A DNA stretch of 64,000 nt from Nocardia aobensis NBRC 100429 (GCF_000308375.1 NZ_BAFQ01000094.1:1-64000), one strand, 5' to 3'; shown: positions 1 to 10,284, numbered from the stretch's first letter. Notes: generated from the sequence alone by a model not told the origin. Translations and numbers: made by a program.

Positions 1-1
1 G

Positions 2-1390
2 ATGGCCGCGGCACGCACCCTCGTGACGGTGAGCTGGTCGCTGCAGCGAGCGCAGCACGGAGAGCAGCCGACCTGGCTGGGCGTGGTGCTGGCCGCCATG
101 CTGGGCCAGATCGGATTGCCCGGAGGCGGTTTCGGCCACGGCTACGGCTCCTCGGCGAGCATCGGCGAACCCACCCGCACGCTGCCGCTGCCGCGACTTC
201 CGCAGGGCGCCAACCCCATCGACCGTTTCATTCCCGTCGCGCGCATCGCGGATATGCTGCTCGCGCCCGGCACAGCGTTCCGATACGACGGGCGCGAGCT
301 GCGCTATCCCGATATCCGGCTGGTGTATTGGGCCGGCGGCAACCCCTTCCACCACCATCAGGACCTGGCCCGCCTGCGCCGCGCGTTCGACCGGCCCGAG
401 ACCATCGTCGTCCACGACTCGTTCTGGACCGCCACCGCCCGCCACGCCGATATCGTGCTGCCGGCCACCATGACCATCGAACGCGACGACTACGGCACCG
501 GCGACAACGACGGCATCCTGTTCCCCATGCCCGCCCTCACCCGCCCGCACGGGCAGGCCCGCGACGACTACGACATTCTCGCCGAATTGTCCGGAAGACT
601 CGGTACCGGTAAGGAATTCACCGAGGGACGCACCACGGGCGACTGGCTGCGGCACCTGTACGGGCAATGGTTGTCCGACCTGGGCGAGCGGGGACGGGAC
701 TTCCCGGACTTCGATCGGTTCTGGTCCGGTTCCGGCATCGAACTGCCCGTCGCCGACCCGCCGCAGGTGGTGTTCGCGGACTTTCGTGCCGACCCCGGCG
801 CGCATCCGCTGCCGACACCCTCCGGTCGCGTCGAGATCTTCTCCGAGACCATCGCCGGCTACGGCTACCCCGACTGCCCCGGGCACCCGGTTTGGCTCGA
901 GCCGGACGAATGGCTGGGCGGCGCTGCGGCACAACGGTTTCCGCTGCAGCTGGTCGCCAACCAGCCGCGTACCAAACTGCACAGCCAGCTCGACGTCGGC
1001 GCGCACAGCCGGTCGGTGAAGATCCGCGACCGCGAACCGGTGCGGCTGCACCCGGCGGAAGCGCGGGCGCGGGCAGTGGCCGACGGCGACATCGTGCGCC
1101 TGTACAACGACCGCGGCTCCTGCCTCGCCGGGCTCGTCGTCGACGACGCGGTCGCACCGGGCATCGCGCAGTTGTCCACCGGGGCCTGGTACGACCCGGA
1201 TCCGGAAGATCCGTCGTTCTGCCGGCACGGCAACCCGAACGTGCTCACCGCCGACCGCCCCTCCTCCACGCTGAGCCAGGGCAGTACGGGACAACTGGCG
1301 CTCGTGCAGATCGAGGCCTATCACGGCGCGGTGCCGGACCTGACGGTGCTCAGTCCACCGCAGATCGTGGCAGACCACCACAGCTTGTAA
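2..1390 (+). CDS. molybdopterin-dependent oxidoreductase, BisC/TorA-like (5' end missing)
   Basis: C-terminal 462 residues of a molybdenum enzyme of the DMSO-reductase superfamily, most like biotin sulfoxide, TMAO and DMSO reductases that use bis-MGD to reduce S- or N-oxides. Visible marks are the glycine-rich stretch GQIGLPGGGFGHGYGS near residues 35-50, the ADIVLPAT motif near 150, and a C-terminal molydopterin-dinucleotide-binding domain (about residues 310-440) with NQPRTKLHSQ and an RVEIF strand before it. The family is usually 700-800 residues, so some 300 residues, including the cofactor-coordinating part, lie before the window. The ATG at base 2 is an internal methionine. The gene is convergent with the LysE exporter. 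The exact substrate cannot be told from this part; it lacks any visible membrane anchor. Confidence 0.85.
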   Translation: MAAARTLVTVSWSLQRAQHGEQPTWLGVVLAAMLGQIGLPGGGFGHGYGSSASIGEPTRTLPLPRLPQGANPIDRFIPVARIADMLLAPGTAFRYDGRELRYPDIRLVYWAGGNPFHHHQDLARLRRAFDRPETIVVHDSFWTATARHADIVLPATMTIERDDYGTGDNDGILFPMPALTRPHGQARDDYDILAELSGRLGTGKEFTEGRTTGDWLRHLYGQWLSDLGERGRDFPDFDRFWSGSGIELPVADPPQVVFADFRADPGAHPLPTPSGRVEIFSETIAGYGYPDCPGHPVWLEPDEWLGGAAAQRFPLQLVANQPRTKLHSQLDVGAHSRSVKIRDREPVRLHPAEARARAVADGDIVRLYNDRGSCLAGLVVDDAVAPGIAQLSTGAWYDPDPEDPSFCRHGNPNVLTADRPSSTLSQGSTGQLALVQIEAYHGAVPDLTVLSPPQIVADHHSL

Positions 1391-1451
1391 CCGGCTGCCG
1401 GACAGGAACATTAATTCCGGTTGTCAACCCGGCGGTGTGCCGATGATCCGC

Positions 1452-2093
1452 TCAGTCCTTCCGGCCGGTCAGCGCCAAGCTGGTACCGAGCCCGATCATC
1501 ACGAGCCCGCCGGCGCCGCCGACGGCGGCGAGTCGCTGTGGCGAACGCGCGAACCAGGCGCGTGCCGCCCCGGCGGTCAGTGCCCAGGTGGAGTCGAAGA
1601 TCAACCCGAACAACGGAATACACAGGCCGAGCACCAGCATCTGCCCCGGCACCCACCCATTCGGGTCGACGAATTGCGGTAGCAGCGCGGCGAGGAAGAC
1701 CACGGACTTCGGGTTGGCAAAACCGACGACGAGGCCGTCGCGCAGCATGGAGACGGTGCCGCGCCGGATCGCGGGCGCCTCCGTGGTGAAAGCCTCGGCC
1801 AGACCGGCACGATGGCGGATCGCCTGAACACCCAGATAGATCAGGTAGGACGCACCGAGAAGTTTTACCGCGGTGAACGCGGTGGCCGACGCCGCGACGA
1901 TCGTCCCGAGCCCGAAGGCCACCGCGGCGACCTGCAGGTAGACCCCGACCGCGTTACCGGCCACGGTGAACAGCGCCTCCCGCCGCCCGATCGTGATCGC
2001 CCGGGTGATCGCGAACAGGACGCTCGGCCCGGGAACGACGACGAGCACCAACGCCAGTCCGGCGAATTCGAGCAGATGATCGGGCGCCACCAT
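1452..2093 (-). CDS. LysE/RhtB family amino-acid exporter
   Basis: A 213-residue integral membrane protein of the LysE/RhtB translocator family, which exports amino acids or their analogues. The N-terminal helix contains the family signature VVVPGPSVLFAI (about residues 18-29), and hydrophobic segments follow near 40-65, 70-90, 115-140, 145-170 and 185-207, giving the usual five to six helices. FANPKSVVFL near residue 123 is the second conserved family motif. Length matches the family norm of about 205-215. The ATG start gives the complete first helix. It stands alone, upstream of no partner, and is convergent with the molybdoenzyme. Substrate unknown. Confidence 0.88.
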   Translation of the reverse strand: MVAPDHLLEFAGLALVLVVVPGPSVLFAITRAITIGRREALFTVAGNAVGVYLQVAAVAFGLGTIVAASATAFTAVKLLGASYLIYLGVQAIRHRAGLAEAFTTEAPAIRRGTVSMLRDGLVVGFANPKSVVFLAALLPQFVDPNGWVPGQMLVLGLCIPLFGLIFDSTWALTAGAARAWFARSPQRLAAVGGAGGLVMIGLGTSLALTGRKD

Positions 2094-2150
2094 GCGACGA
2101 CCATAACGATCGGAAGGGGAGACCGGCCACCGCTTTCCGCGGCAGGCTCC

Positions 2151-2399
2151 TCAGCCCGCTCCCGCGATGACCTCGCGCACCCAGTCCACCGGCACCGGCG
2201 CCAGATCGTGCGCGTCGAGACCCACGTAGACGGCGTCGTCGCCGTCGCGGCCGGTGCGGCCGGCTCGCGCCGGCGGATGCAAACCCAGCAGCGCATCCGT
2301 CGGTTCCGCGTAGATCCCGGCATAGTCGGTATCGCTGCCCGCGGTCGCCGAGCCGTACGCCCGCGACCCGACCACTACCTCCCACAGCAGATTTCGCAC
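2151..2399 (-). pseudogene. fragment of an RlaP-like DNA polymerase beta-type nucleotidyltransferase
   Basis: A GTG-started frame of 82 residues with EVVVGSRAYGSATAGSDTDY, the GSRAYG-x5-SD-x-D core of the predicted nucleotidyltransferase family PF10127 (RlaP/YcgL-like). The two metal-binding aspartates sit in SDTD near residues 22-24. Full family members are about 220-260 residues; here the frame stops 40 residues after the motif and no continuation is visible in other frames up to the neighbouring genes. It is therefore probably a decayed remnant. There is no convincing ribosome-binding site. A short functional protein is possible but unlikely. Confidence 0.5.
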
Positions 2400-2551
2400 C
2401 TGCCCACCCCCGTCCGTACACCCTGGCGCCCCGCTGCGGCGAAGCCGCTACTCGAAGCGCACCGGCACGATCACCGGAGAGGCAACGATAGTGCGGGCGA
2501 ACGGCTGCGCGCACACGGATTTCCGGCGGCCGATCCGCGCAGGCAGGCGGG

Positions 2552-3517
2552 TCAGCTGTGGCTGCGCTCGTGCGAGCCGTGCGGCAGCCACACCTGTTCG
2601 GCGCGGAGGGCGGCCTGTGGGGTGAAGTAGTCGCCGGTCCGCAGATCCTCGAGCAAGGTCGCGTGTTCGGGTGCCCACCCCAGCAGCGCTCGGGTGTGTT
2701 CGCTGGAGACCGGGACGTCGAGGGAGAAGAATCGAGCCAGGAACGGGTTCCCCAGATGCGCGGCGGCCTGTTCGAGGGTCAGCGAAGCGGTGGGAATGCC
2801 GAGCACGTGCGCGATCTGTTCCGCGAGACTTCTGATCGTGACAGCGCTTTCGCCGACGCCGTGCAACACGCTGCCGGCGGGCGCCTTCTCCAGCGCCAAC
2901 CGGAACAAGACCGCGGCGTCGGCGCGGTGGACCGCGGGCCACCGATTGGCGCCGTCGCCGATGTAGGCCGAGACGCCTGCCCTGTGCGCGGCCGCGATGA
3001 GCGCCGGAACGAACCCGTAATCGCCGGGTCCGTGCACGGTCGGCGCCAGTCGGACCACACTGGCGCGCACCCCCGACCCGGCGAGACTCAGACAGCTCTG
3101 CTCGCCCGCGATGCGGAAGGCGGCGACCGAATCGGGGTCCGGCGCGTCCTGCTCGGTGCTGACCTGCCCGGCCCTGGTCACCAAGGTGCCCGAGGTGCTG
3201 ACAAGGGGCTTGCCGGTGCCGGCCAGCGGTTGTCCGAGCGCCTCGATCGCGGCGCAGTCGCGACGGATGAGGTCATCCGGATCCGCGTAGTCGCCGCCGT
3301 AGGCCATATGCAGGACGCCGTCGGCGGCCGCCGCGCCGCTGCGCAGACTGTCGAGGTCGTCCAGGCAGCCGCGATGCGGTGTCGCGCCCAACGATTCCAG
3401 CCGGTCGGCCGCGGCCTCCGAGCGGGCCAGGCCGGTCACGGTGTGACCGGCCGCGATGAGCTCGGCGACGACGGCGGGTCCGGTCTGACCGGTGCCGCCG
3501 GTGACGAAGACATGCAT
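2552..3517 (-). CDS. SDR-family NAD(P)-dependent epimerase/reductase
   Basis: A 321-residue Rossmann-fold protein of the extended SDR (NAD-dependent epimerase) class. The nucleotide-binding motif TGGTGQTG lies at residues 6-13 and an acidic-to-basic switch (ARSEAAADRL near 31-40) suggests NADP(H). The classical YxxxK is replaced: the region after STSGTLV reads FRIAGEQ, so the catalytic tyrosine is missing or shifted, as in atypical SDRs that bind substrate or serve as sensors. A GGGAGAG ribosome-binding site precedes the ATG. It is transcribed away from the adjacent TetR gene, and four operator-like repeats fill the gap, so the TetR protein probably controls it. Substrate unknown. Confidence 0.8.
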   Translation of the reverse strand: MHVFVTGGTGQTGPAVVAELIAAGHTVTGLARSEAAADRLESLGATPHRGCLDDLDSLRSGAAAADGVLHMAYGGDYADPDDLIRRDCAAIEALGQPLAGTGKPLVSTSGTLVTRAGQVSTEQDAPDPDSVAAFRIAGEQSCLSLAGSGVRASVVRLAPTVHGPGDYGFVPALIAAAHRAGVSAYIGDGANRWPAVHRADAAVLFRLALEKAPAGSVLHGVGESAVTIRSLAEQIAHVLGIPTASLTLEQAAAHLGNPFLARFFSLDVPVSSEHTRALLGWAPEHATLLEDLRTGDYFTPQAALRAEQVWLPHGSHERSHS

Positions 3518-3534
3518 GGAACTCTCCCTTTTAC

Positions 3535-3618
3535 GCCAGTGACTGACGCTAAGTAGTGTCAGTCACTGACTCTACGGGAAGCGTCAGTGACTGACGCAAC
3601 GTGATGCCAGTCACTGAC
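3535..3618. promoter_or_regulatory. four tandem 13-bp TetR-type operators
   Basis: Four copies of the dyad GTCAGTNACTGAC lie between the divergent SDR and TetR genes at 3535-3547 (first half degenerate), 3558-3570, 3583-3595 and 3606-3618 (first half degenerate). Centres are 23, 25 and 23 bp apart, about two helical turns. The third is extended to a 17-bp dyad. This is the arrangement expected for cooperative repressor binding. The binding protein is inferred to be the TetR product of 3640-4254; this was not tested. Confidence 0.85.
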
Positions 3619-3639
3619 GCATCGCGGTAGGCTCGGCGA

Positions 3640-4254
3640 ATGCCACGAAGCGGAGCAGAGGTGCGTCGCCGCCTGCAACAGGCGGCCCTCGAGCTGTACC
3701 GGGAACGAGGATTCGACCGGACCACCGCCGCGGAGATCGCCGCCCTGGCCGGGGTCAACGAGCGCACCTTCTTCCGGCACTTCCCCGACAAACGCGAGGT
3801 CGTCTTCGACGGCGAAGCCGACCTGCGCACCACCTTGATGCAGGCAGTTGTCGAAGCGCCCCGGGGACTGCGCCCGTTCGAGGTCCTGCTGCGCGCGTTC
3901 CGGGAGTCGGCTCGGAACTTGGAACGCAACCGCCCGTTCTCCGATCCACGGTGGGAGGTCATCGCCGTGACACTGGCACTGCGCGAACGCGAGCTGGCCA
4001 AACACGCGGGACTCACCGATGCCGTGGCGGAGGCGCTACGACAACGGGGTATCGATGCCGGCCCGGCCGACTTGGCCGCCCGCACCGGCTGGGCCGCCTA
4101 TCAACACGCGGTCCGAGCCTGGATCGACGACCCCACGGACAATCTGGAGGCGCATCTCTGCCGGGCCTTCGACGACCTGCGCGGCCTCGCCGCCGACGCA
4201 CCGACACCGACGGATCGAGAAAGGAGATCCGGTCCGGTCCCGGATCCGAAGTGA
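3640..4254 (+). CDS. TetR/AcrR family transcriptional regulator
   Basis: A 204-residue TetR-type repressor. The N-terminal helix-turn-helix spans about residues 8-55, with TTAAEIAALAGVNERTFFRHFPDK showing the recognition helix and the conserved Y/FFRHFPDK end. The rest is a helical ligand-binding domain resembling the TetR C-terminal type 17 domain. The ATG is 21 bases after the last of four GTCAGTNACTGAC operators, which it most likely binds, repressing itself and the divergent SDR gene. Ligand unknown. It is convergent with the amidase gene and a GC-rich hairpin separates the two. Confidence 0.9.
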   Translation: MPRSGAEVRRRLQQAALELYRERGFDRTTAAEIAALAGVNERTFFRHFPDKREVVFDGEADLRTTLMQAVVEAPRGLRPFEVLLRAFRESARNLERNRPFSDPRWEVIAVTLALRERELAKHAGLTDAVAEALRQRGIDAGPADLAARTGWAAYQHAVRAWIDDPTDNLEAHLCRAFDDLRGLAADAPTPTDRERRSGPVPDPK

Positions 4255-4258
4255 GCCC

Positions 4259-4279
4259 GCGGCGGTGGGGCACCGCCGC
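4259..4279. terminator. hairpin between convergent genes
   Basis: A perfect 9-bp stem (GCGGCGGTG / CACCGCCGC) with a GGG loop lies between the ends of the convergent TetR and amidase genes. There is no T-tract on either side, so it is a terminator candidate of the type common in actinobacteria rather than a classical intrinsic terminator. Confidence 0.5.
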
Positions 4280-4295
4280 CGACGATTCGTGCGCA

Positions 4296-5744
4296 CTACG
4301 GCGCCCGGAAGCCGCCGATCTTCTCCTCCAGCAGTTCGGCCAGTCGCAGCGGGGTGCGGTCCTCGAACATCGGACCGATGAGCTGGACACCCACCGGCAG
4401 GCCCTCGGGGGAACGGCCCGCCGGTACAGCGGTGGCGGGCAGGCCGGGCATGGTGGCCATACCAGCCCAGACGAGCTGGTCGAAGTACGGGTACTCGACG
4501 CCGTCGATGTCGATGTGCCGGTCCTCCAGCCCACCGTTGTGGTTGTGCGGATAGGCGGGAGTGGGCGTGATAGGGCAGACCACGGCATCGAATTCGGCGA
4601 ACAGCTGCCGCCAGCCGTGGCGGTGGAGTTCGCGACCGTTGTTGGCCCCCACCCAGTCTCGGTGGCTGAGCACCATGCCGCGCAGCCGCGCCGCATCGAG
4701 ACTCCGGTCGTCGGCACTCAACGCTACGGCGCGGGTCTGCAGCTCTCGATACACCTCGAGCGGAAGACCCGCGGCGGCATTCGACAGCATCAGCTGCATG
4801 TAGAGCGTCGCCGCTTCGGCCGGATCGGGCAGCAGCGGGCTGTGCCGTTCGACGCGGGCGCCCTCGTCGGCGAGCGCCTCGGCGACCCGGTTCACGCCGG
4901 CCCGCACCGCGGATCCGGTCGGAATGAGTGGATGCTCCTCGAGGACCAGCACACGGAAGTCGGCCAGCCGATCGTGGCGCGGGGGCGGCAGGGAGACGCC
5001 ATAGGCGAGGCCGTGGGTCAGCGGGTCCGGTCCGGCCATCACATCGAGCAGCAACGTGAGGTCGCGGGCGGTACGCGCCATCGGACCGACGACAGCCAGG
5101 TCGAGATCGACCGGCAATGCCGGTGCGGGCGGCGCGACCATGCCGCGGGTCGGCGCCAGCCCGAGTGTCGGCTTGTGCGCGTAGACGCCGCAGAAATGCG
5201 CGGGGGTGCGCAGCGAACCGGCGAGGTCGGAGCCGATGGACAGCGCGCCGAATCCACACGCCAAGGCCGCCGCCGAACCGCCGGACGATCCACCCGACGT
5301 TCGGTCGTGGTCCCACGGATTGTTGGTGGTGCCGTAGATCTCGTTGAAGCTCTGGATATCTCGCAGCATCTCGGGCACGTTCGTCTTACCGAGGATCACC
5401 GCGCCGGCGGCCTCCAGCCGCGATACCTGCACCGCGTCCTCGGTCGCTAGGTAGTTCGCGTGCTGTGGTATGCCCCAGGTCGTGGGCAGCCCGGCGATGT
5501 CGTAGGACTCCTTGACCGTCACCGGCACACCGAGCAGCGCCCGGTCCTCACCGCGGGCGCGCGCCCGGTCGGCACGCTGCGCGGCCGCCCGCGCACGGTC
5601 GAAGGTCGGCACACAGATCGCGTTGATCACCTTGTCCTCGCGCTCGATACGAGCGATCGCGTCCTCGGTCAGTTCCACCGAGGTCACCTCGCCCGCACGC
5701 AATGCCGCCACGATTTCTTCGGCTGACTGAACGTTCCACTCCAT
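4296..5744 (-). CDS. amidase (amidase-signature family)
   Basis: A 482-residue hydrolase of the amidase signature family, which cleaves C-N amide bonds. The Ser-cisSer-Lys triad is complete: Lys78 in VPVTVKES, cis-Ser153 in TSGGSSGGSAAA, and nucleophile Ser177 in GSDLAGSLR, 24 residues later as in the family. Length is typical (about 460-500). No signal peptide is seen, so it is cytoplasmic. It is monocistronic, with a 322-bp gene-free stretch upstream. Sequence similarity cannot distinguish aliphatic, aryl or 6-aminohexanoate-type amides; a GatA role is unlikely because no gatB or gatC is adjacent. Confidence 0.9.
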   Translation of the reverse strand: MEWNVQSAEEIVAALRAGEVTSVELTEDAIARIEREDKVINAICVPTFDRARAAAQRADRARARGEDRALLGVPVTVKESYDIAGLPTTWGIPQHANYLATEDAVQVSRLEAAGAVILGKTNVPEMLRDIQSFNEIYGTTNNPWDHDRTSGGSSGGSAAALACGFGALSIGSDLAGSLRTPAHFCGVYAHKPTLGLAPTRGMVAPPAPALPVDLDLAVVGPMARTARDLTLLLDVMAGPDPLTHGLAYGVSLPPPRHDRLADFRVLVLEEHPLIPTGSAVRAGVNRVAEALADEGARVERHSPLLPDPAEAATLYMQLMLSNAAAGLPLEVYRELQTRAVALSADDRSLDAARLRGMVLSHRDWVGANNGRELHRHGWRQLFAEFDAVVCPITPTPAYPHNHNGGLEDRHIDIDGVEYPYFDQLVWAGMATMPGLPATAVPAGRSPEGLPVGVQLIGPMFEDRTPLRLAELLEEKIGGFRAP

Positions 5745-6066
5745 GAATCCGACGGTATGGGCAGGTCACAGGGGGCATAAAACGCCTCTTCACGCAAAGC
5801 GCAAATCCGAAACGGAGCGACCCTCGGGGCGAATCGACGCATGGTTCCGTCATATCCCAGGTCACGGCATCGGCAGTGCGCGACGCGAGGCGCGCACGCC
5901 ATGTAATGCCGTTTCGCACAACAAGACAGATGTCACAACGGCTACCGCGTCGAGACTCCGGTCGCGGACCGTTCGGCCGGAGGCCGGTCCCGGCGGACCT
6001 GTGGGTCAGCCTTCGGCGCAGCAATTCGCAGAGGTGCATTCACTGCACTTCGAGCCAGGTCCGGAT
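5745..6066. other. gene-free stretch upstream of the amidase
   Basis: 322 bp between the amidase start and the end of the recombinase gene. The part next to the amidase (5760-5870) is less GC-rich and probably holds its promoter. The part next to the recombinase was examined for a tRNA-like or repeated attachment sequence; none was recognised. Confidence 0.5.
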
Positions 6067-7281
6067 TCACAACCCGAGTTTGGTTACCGCGTTGTCCTCC
6101 AAGGGATTCGCGGTGCGGATATAGCCGTGTACGGTGCGCGGGTTGGACCACCGGCCCTGGCGCATGATCTCGCGGTCGCTGGCGCCGCCGAGTGCGGCCT
6201 GGGTGGCGAATCCGGCGCGCAGTGAATGTCCGGAGAACAGGGCCGGATCCAGTCCCGCCCGTGCGGCGTAGCGTTTCACCAGCTCGGCCACCGCACGTCC
6301 CGAGATCGGCTGCGCGCCGATACCGCCGTGCCGCGACACCGGCGGGAACAGCGGGGCCTGCGCATCCACGCGGGTGGCGCCGGTGAAGCCGTGGCAGCGG
6401 TGGATATCGCCGGTGGCGCAGGTGCGCTCGGTCCACGACCGTAGATCGTCGGTGCCACCCGCGGTGTGGATAGCGCGCAGGTCGATCCACTCGGCGAAGG
6501 CGCACACCGGGCACGTCGAGGGTCGCGCCCCACGCGGCAGGGCCACCGACTGGGCGCCGGCGCCGGTCGGATCGGTTTTGGTCGCCGGCAGCCGCACCAG
6601 CAGCACGGGTTCGCCGGTGCGGTGATCGAGGGTGACCGCCACATCGCCGACGCGGAGTCCGGCGAGTTCGCTGCGGCGCAGCGCCCCGGCGAATCCGACG
6701 AGCAGCATCAGCCGGTCGCGTCGGCGGGCCGGCTCGGTCGGCCAGCCCGGAGCCGGCAATCCGTCCAGCAGTTGTGCCAGCGTGTGCAGCAGCACGGGAC
6801 GTTTCCGGTTGGGAACGCTGCGACGCGTGCGGCGGATGCCGCGCAAAGTCAACCGCACCACATCCGATCGGGTCGGGGAGGGTAGCCCGTTGGCGGCATG
6901 AACCGCGGCGATGGCGGCGCTCTTGCGTTCCAGCGTGGCCGGCCCGAATGCCCACTCGCCGGACGGTTTTCGCGCATCGGCGGCCGCGGCCAGATACACC
7001 GCGACATCGAGGGCGTCCGCCGGCAGTGCGCACCGCGCCTCGGCCGCACACCACGCCGACCACCCGACCCAGTCGGAGCGGTAGGCGCGCACCGTGTTCG
7101 GCGACTGCGAGGCCTCCAGATAGCGGCCCAGCGCCCCGGCCTGCTCGGTGTCGAAGCGCTCCCGCACCATCCGCAGGGCGACCGTGTCGACGAGTACGCT
7201 GCGCACTCCCCGCCGTAATTCGGTGCGAACCGCCTCCGGCACGGCGATATCGACGATCACGGGATCCGGTGAGACGCTCAT
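6067..7281 (-). CDS. tyrosine recombinase / site-specific integrase with Cys/His-rich insertion
   Basis: A 404-residue tyrosine recombinase. A SAM-like core-binding domain (about residues 42-132, with SPNTVRAYRSDW) precedes the catalytic domain, where all active-site residues can be placed: Arg202 (ALRRSEL), Lys235 (ATKTDP), His352-x2-Arg355 (GHSLRAGF), Trp378 (QGRWSN) and Tyr387 (HGYIR). Between Lys235 and His352 is an unusually long segment containing Cys257-x2-Cys260 and Cys288, His294, Cys296 and His297, which could bind a metal. No other phage or integrative-element genes flank it, so it is either a solitary recombinase or the remnant of an element. The ATG has a poor ribosome-binding site. 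No attachment repeat was found. Confidence 0.85.
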   Translation of the reverse strand: MSVSPDPVIVDIAVPEAVRTELRRGVRSVLVDTVALRMVRERFDTEQAGALGRYLEASQSPNTVRAYRSDWVGWSAWCAAEARCALPADALDVAVYLAAAADARKPSGEWAFGPATLERKSAAIAAVHAANGLPSPTRSDVVRLTLRGIRRTRRSVPNRKRPVLLHTLAQLLDGLPAPGWPTEPARRRDRLMLLVGFAGALRRSELAGLRVGDVAVTLDHRTGEPVLLVRLPATKTDPTGAGAQSVALPRGARPSTCPVCAFAEWIDLRAIHTAGGTDDLRSWTERTCATGDIHRCHGFTGATRVDAQAPLFPPVSRHGGIGAQPISGRAVAELVKRYAARAGLDPALFSGHSLRAGFATQAALGGASDREIMRQGRWSNPRTVHGYIRTANPLEDNAVTKLGL

Positions 7282-7346
7282 CGCGAGACAGGTTACCGGG
7301 CAACGACGTTCGCCGCGCCCGTCCGCGCCGGGAAGAATGATCGACC

Positions 7347-7811
7347 GTGCCGCCCGTGACAGTTGCCACCGATGATCCCGCCCGCGCCGATGTGCGAGCG
7401 CTGGCCGCCCGCCATCTGGCTTTCGCGCGGGCTCATACCCCGGCCGACGCCGTGTTCGCGCTCGACCGGGACGCGTGGGCCGATCCGCACCTCACCCTGG
7501 TTACCGCTCGCCGCGACGGGGTGCTACTCGGTATGGGCGCGGTGCGCGATCTCGGTGCCGGGCACGGCGAACTGAAATCCATGCACACCGACGAAGCGGC
7601 GCGTGGACACGGTGTCGGCACTGCGATCGTCACGCATCTGCTCGCGCTGGCGCGCGCCCGCGGCTGGGAGCGGGTGAGCCTGGAAACCGGTGTGGGCGAA
7701 GCGTTTCGGCCCGCACGGACGCTGTACGCACGGTGTGGATTCGTCGCCTGCGGCGCCTTCGGGGACTATCTCGACACCGGGACGAGTGCGTTCATGACGC
7801 GCACGGTGTAA
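7347..7811 (+). CDS. GNAT family N-acetyltransferase
   Basis: A 154-residue GNAT acetyltransferase, moving an acetyl group from acetyl-CoA to an amine. The acetyl-CoA loop is ARGHGVGTAI (about residues 85-94), followed by helix THLLALARARGW and the strand-turn VSLETG. The end, YARCGFVACGAFGDYLD, is the typical GNAT motif B region. It is like the YafP/ElaA-type small GNATs. The GTG start at 7347 has GGAAGAA about ten bases upstream. It is transcribed toward rox, but a 180-bp gap with rox's own promoter elements separates them, so joint function is not implied. Substrate unknown. Confidence 0.85.
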   Translation: MPPVTVATDDPARADVRALAARHLAFARAHTPADAVFALDRDAWADPHLTLVTARRDGVLLGMGAVRDLGAGHGELKSMHTDEAARGHGVGTAIVTHLLALARARGWERVSLETGVGEAFRPARTLYARCGFVACGAFGDYLDTGTSAFMTRTV

Positions 7812-7822
7812 GGGCGGGGTGA

Positions 7823-9409
<1,587 letters not shown>

Positions 9410-9422
9410 TCACGCGCCCGAG

Positions 9423-10199
9423 CTAGGTCGCGGCACCGAAGGTGCGGGCGGTGGCGATGGTGGCGAGCCGGTCGTCGCTGCCGGTGTCGCGCAGATCGAC
9501 ACGCCCGACGCCACCGCGCACCGTCGCGGTGGCCGTCACCGGACCCACCTTGGCAGGTTGCAGATAGCGCAGACCGAGGAAGCCGAGGCTGTCGCCCGGA
9601 GCCAGGGACAGCACGGCTTCCTCGGCCGCGACGGCGATGAGACCGCCGTTCACGCTGCCCGCGGCGTTGAGCACCTCGTCGGTGCGCGGGAGTACGGCCA
9701 CGCCGGGGCGCACGCGTTCGCAGCCCAGGCGTTCGGCCAGGGGAGTGGTGAGCCGGTCGCGCCCGGCCGGCATATCGAGGCTGAGTGCGCGGGGAAGTTG
9801 CAGGTCCGGGTCCGGTGCGACCATGAACGAGGCACCGGCCAGGGCCAGCGGTTCGCCGTCGACGGCGAAGTCGATCTCGGCCACGAAGACCGACCGGCCC
9901 ACCTTCACGGTGCGGCCGATCGCCTCGAGTTGCCCGGCGGCGGGCGCGGGCCGGTAGAGGTGGACGTCGAGTTCCAGGGTCACCGGGACCCGCGGATGCA
10001 TCACCAGCGACGCGAGTAGTCCGGCCACGGTATCGGCCCAGGTGGCGAGGATGGAGGTGCGCAGATGCGTGGTTCCCGGCGCGTGCAGTTCCGGCACGAT
10101 GGTCGCGGATCCGTGCACCTCGTCGCCGGCGCGCCGGGTGGCGAAGCCGAGTTCGAGCAGCACGTGGCGGCGCGGGGACAGTCTGCTTTCGACACTCAC
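9423..10199 (-). CDS. acyl-CoA thioesterase-like double-hotdog protein
   Basis: A 258-residue protein with two hotdog repeats. The first half carries LRTSILATWADTVAGLLAS, the typical hotdog central helix with the PaaI-like Asp near residue 56, and the second half repeats the pattern with VNGGLIAVAAEEAVLS near 183-198. Such proteins hydrolyse acyl-CoA thioesters in fatty-acid or aromatic catabolism, or bind acyl groups. The GTG start is preceded by GGAGGAG. The next upstream gene on the same strand is an enoyl-CoA hydratase 85 bp away, and a 15-bp dyad sits in that gap, so the thioesterase probably has its own promoter. Specific substrate unknown. Confidence 0.75.
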   Translation of the reverse strand: MSVESRLSPRRHVLLELGFATRRAGDEVHGSATIVPELHAPGTTHLRTSILATWADTVAGLLASLVMHPRVPVTLELDVHLYRPAPAAGQLEAIGRTVKVGRSVFVAEIDFAVDGEPLALAGASFMVAPDPDLQLPRALSLDMPAGRDRLTTPLAERLGCERVRPGVAVLPRTDEVLNAAGSVNGGLIAVAAEEAVLSLAPGDSLGFLGLRYLQPAKVGPVTATATVRGGVGRVDLRDTGSDDRLATIATARTFGAAT

Positions 10200-10264
10200 G
10201 GCATCTCCTCCGGTCCGGTGCGTCCCGGCCGGGCCACACGCGAGCGATCTGATTCTACTTCAAG

Positions 10265-10279
10265 GAGAATTGCATTCTC
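10265..10279. promoter_or_regulatory. 15-bp dyad upstream of the thioesterase gene
   Basis: GAGAAT-TGC-ATTCTC is a perfect 6-bp inverted repeat lying 66 bp before the thioesterase start and just after the hydratase stop. The surrounding 40 bases are the most AT-rich in the vicinity. It looks like an operator for a TetR- or FadR-type regulator of acyl-CoA metabolism; the regulator is not identified. Confidence 0.5.
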
Positions 10280-10284
10280 ATCGA

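Noticed and set aside
5745..6066. tRNA gene or attachment site beside the recombinase gene
   Set aside because: No cloverleaf, TTCGANTC-type T-arm or repeated core sequence could be found on either side of the recombinase gene.
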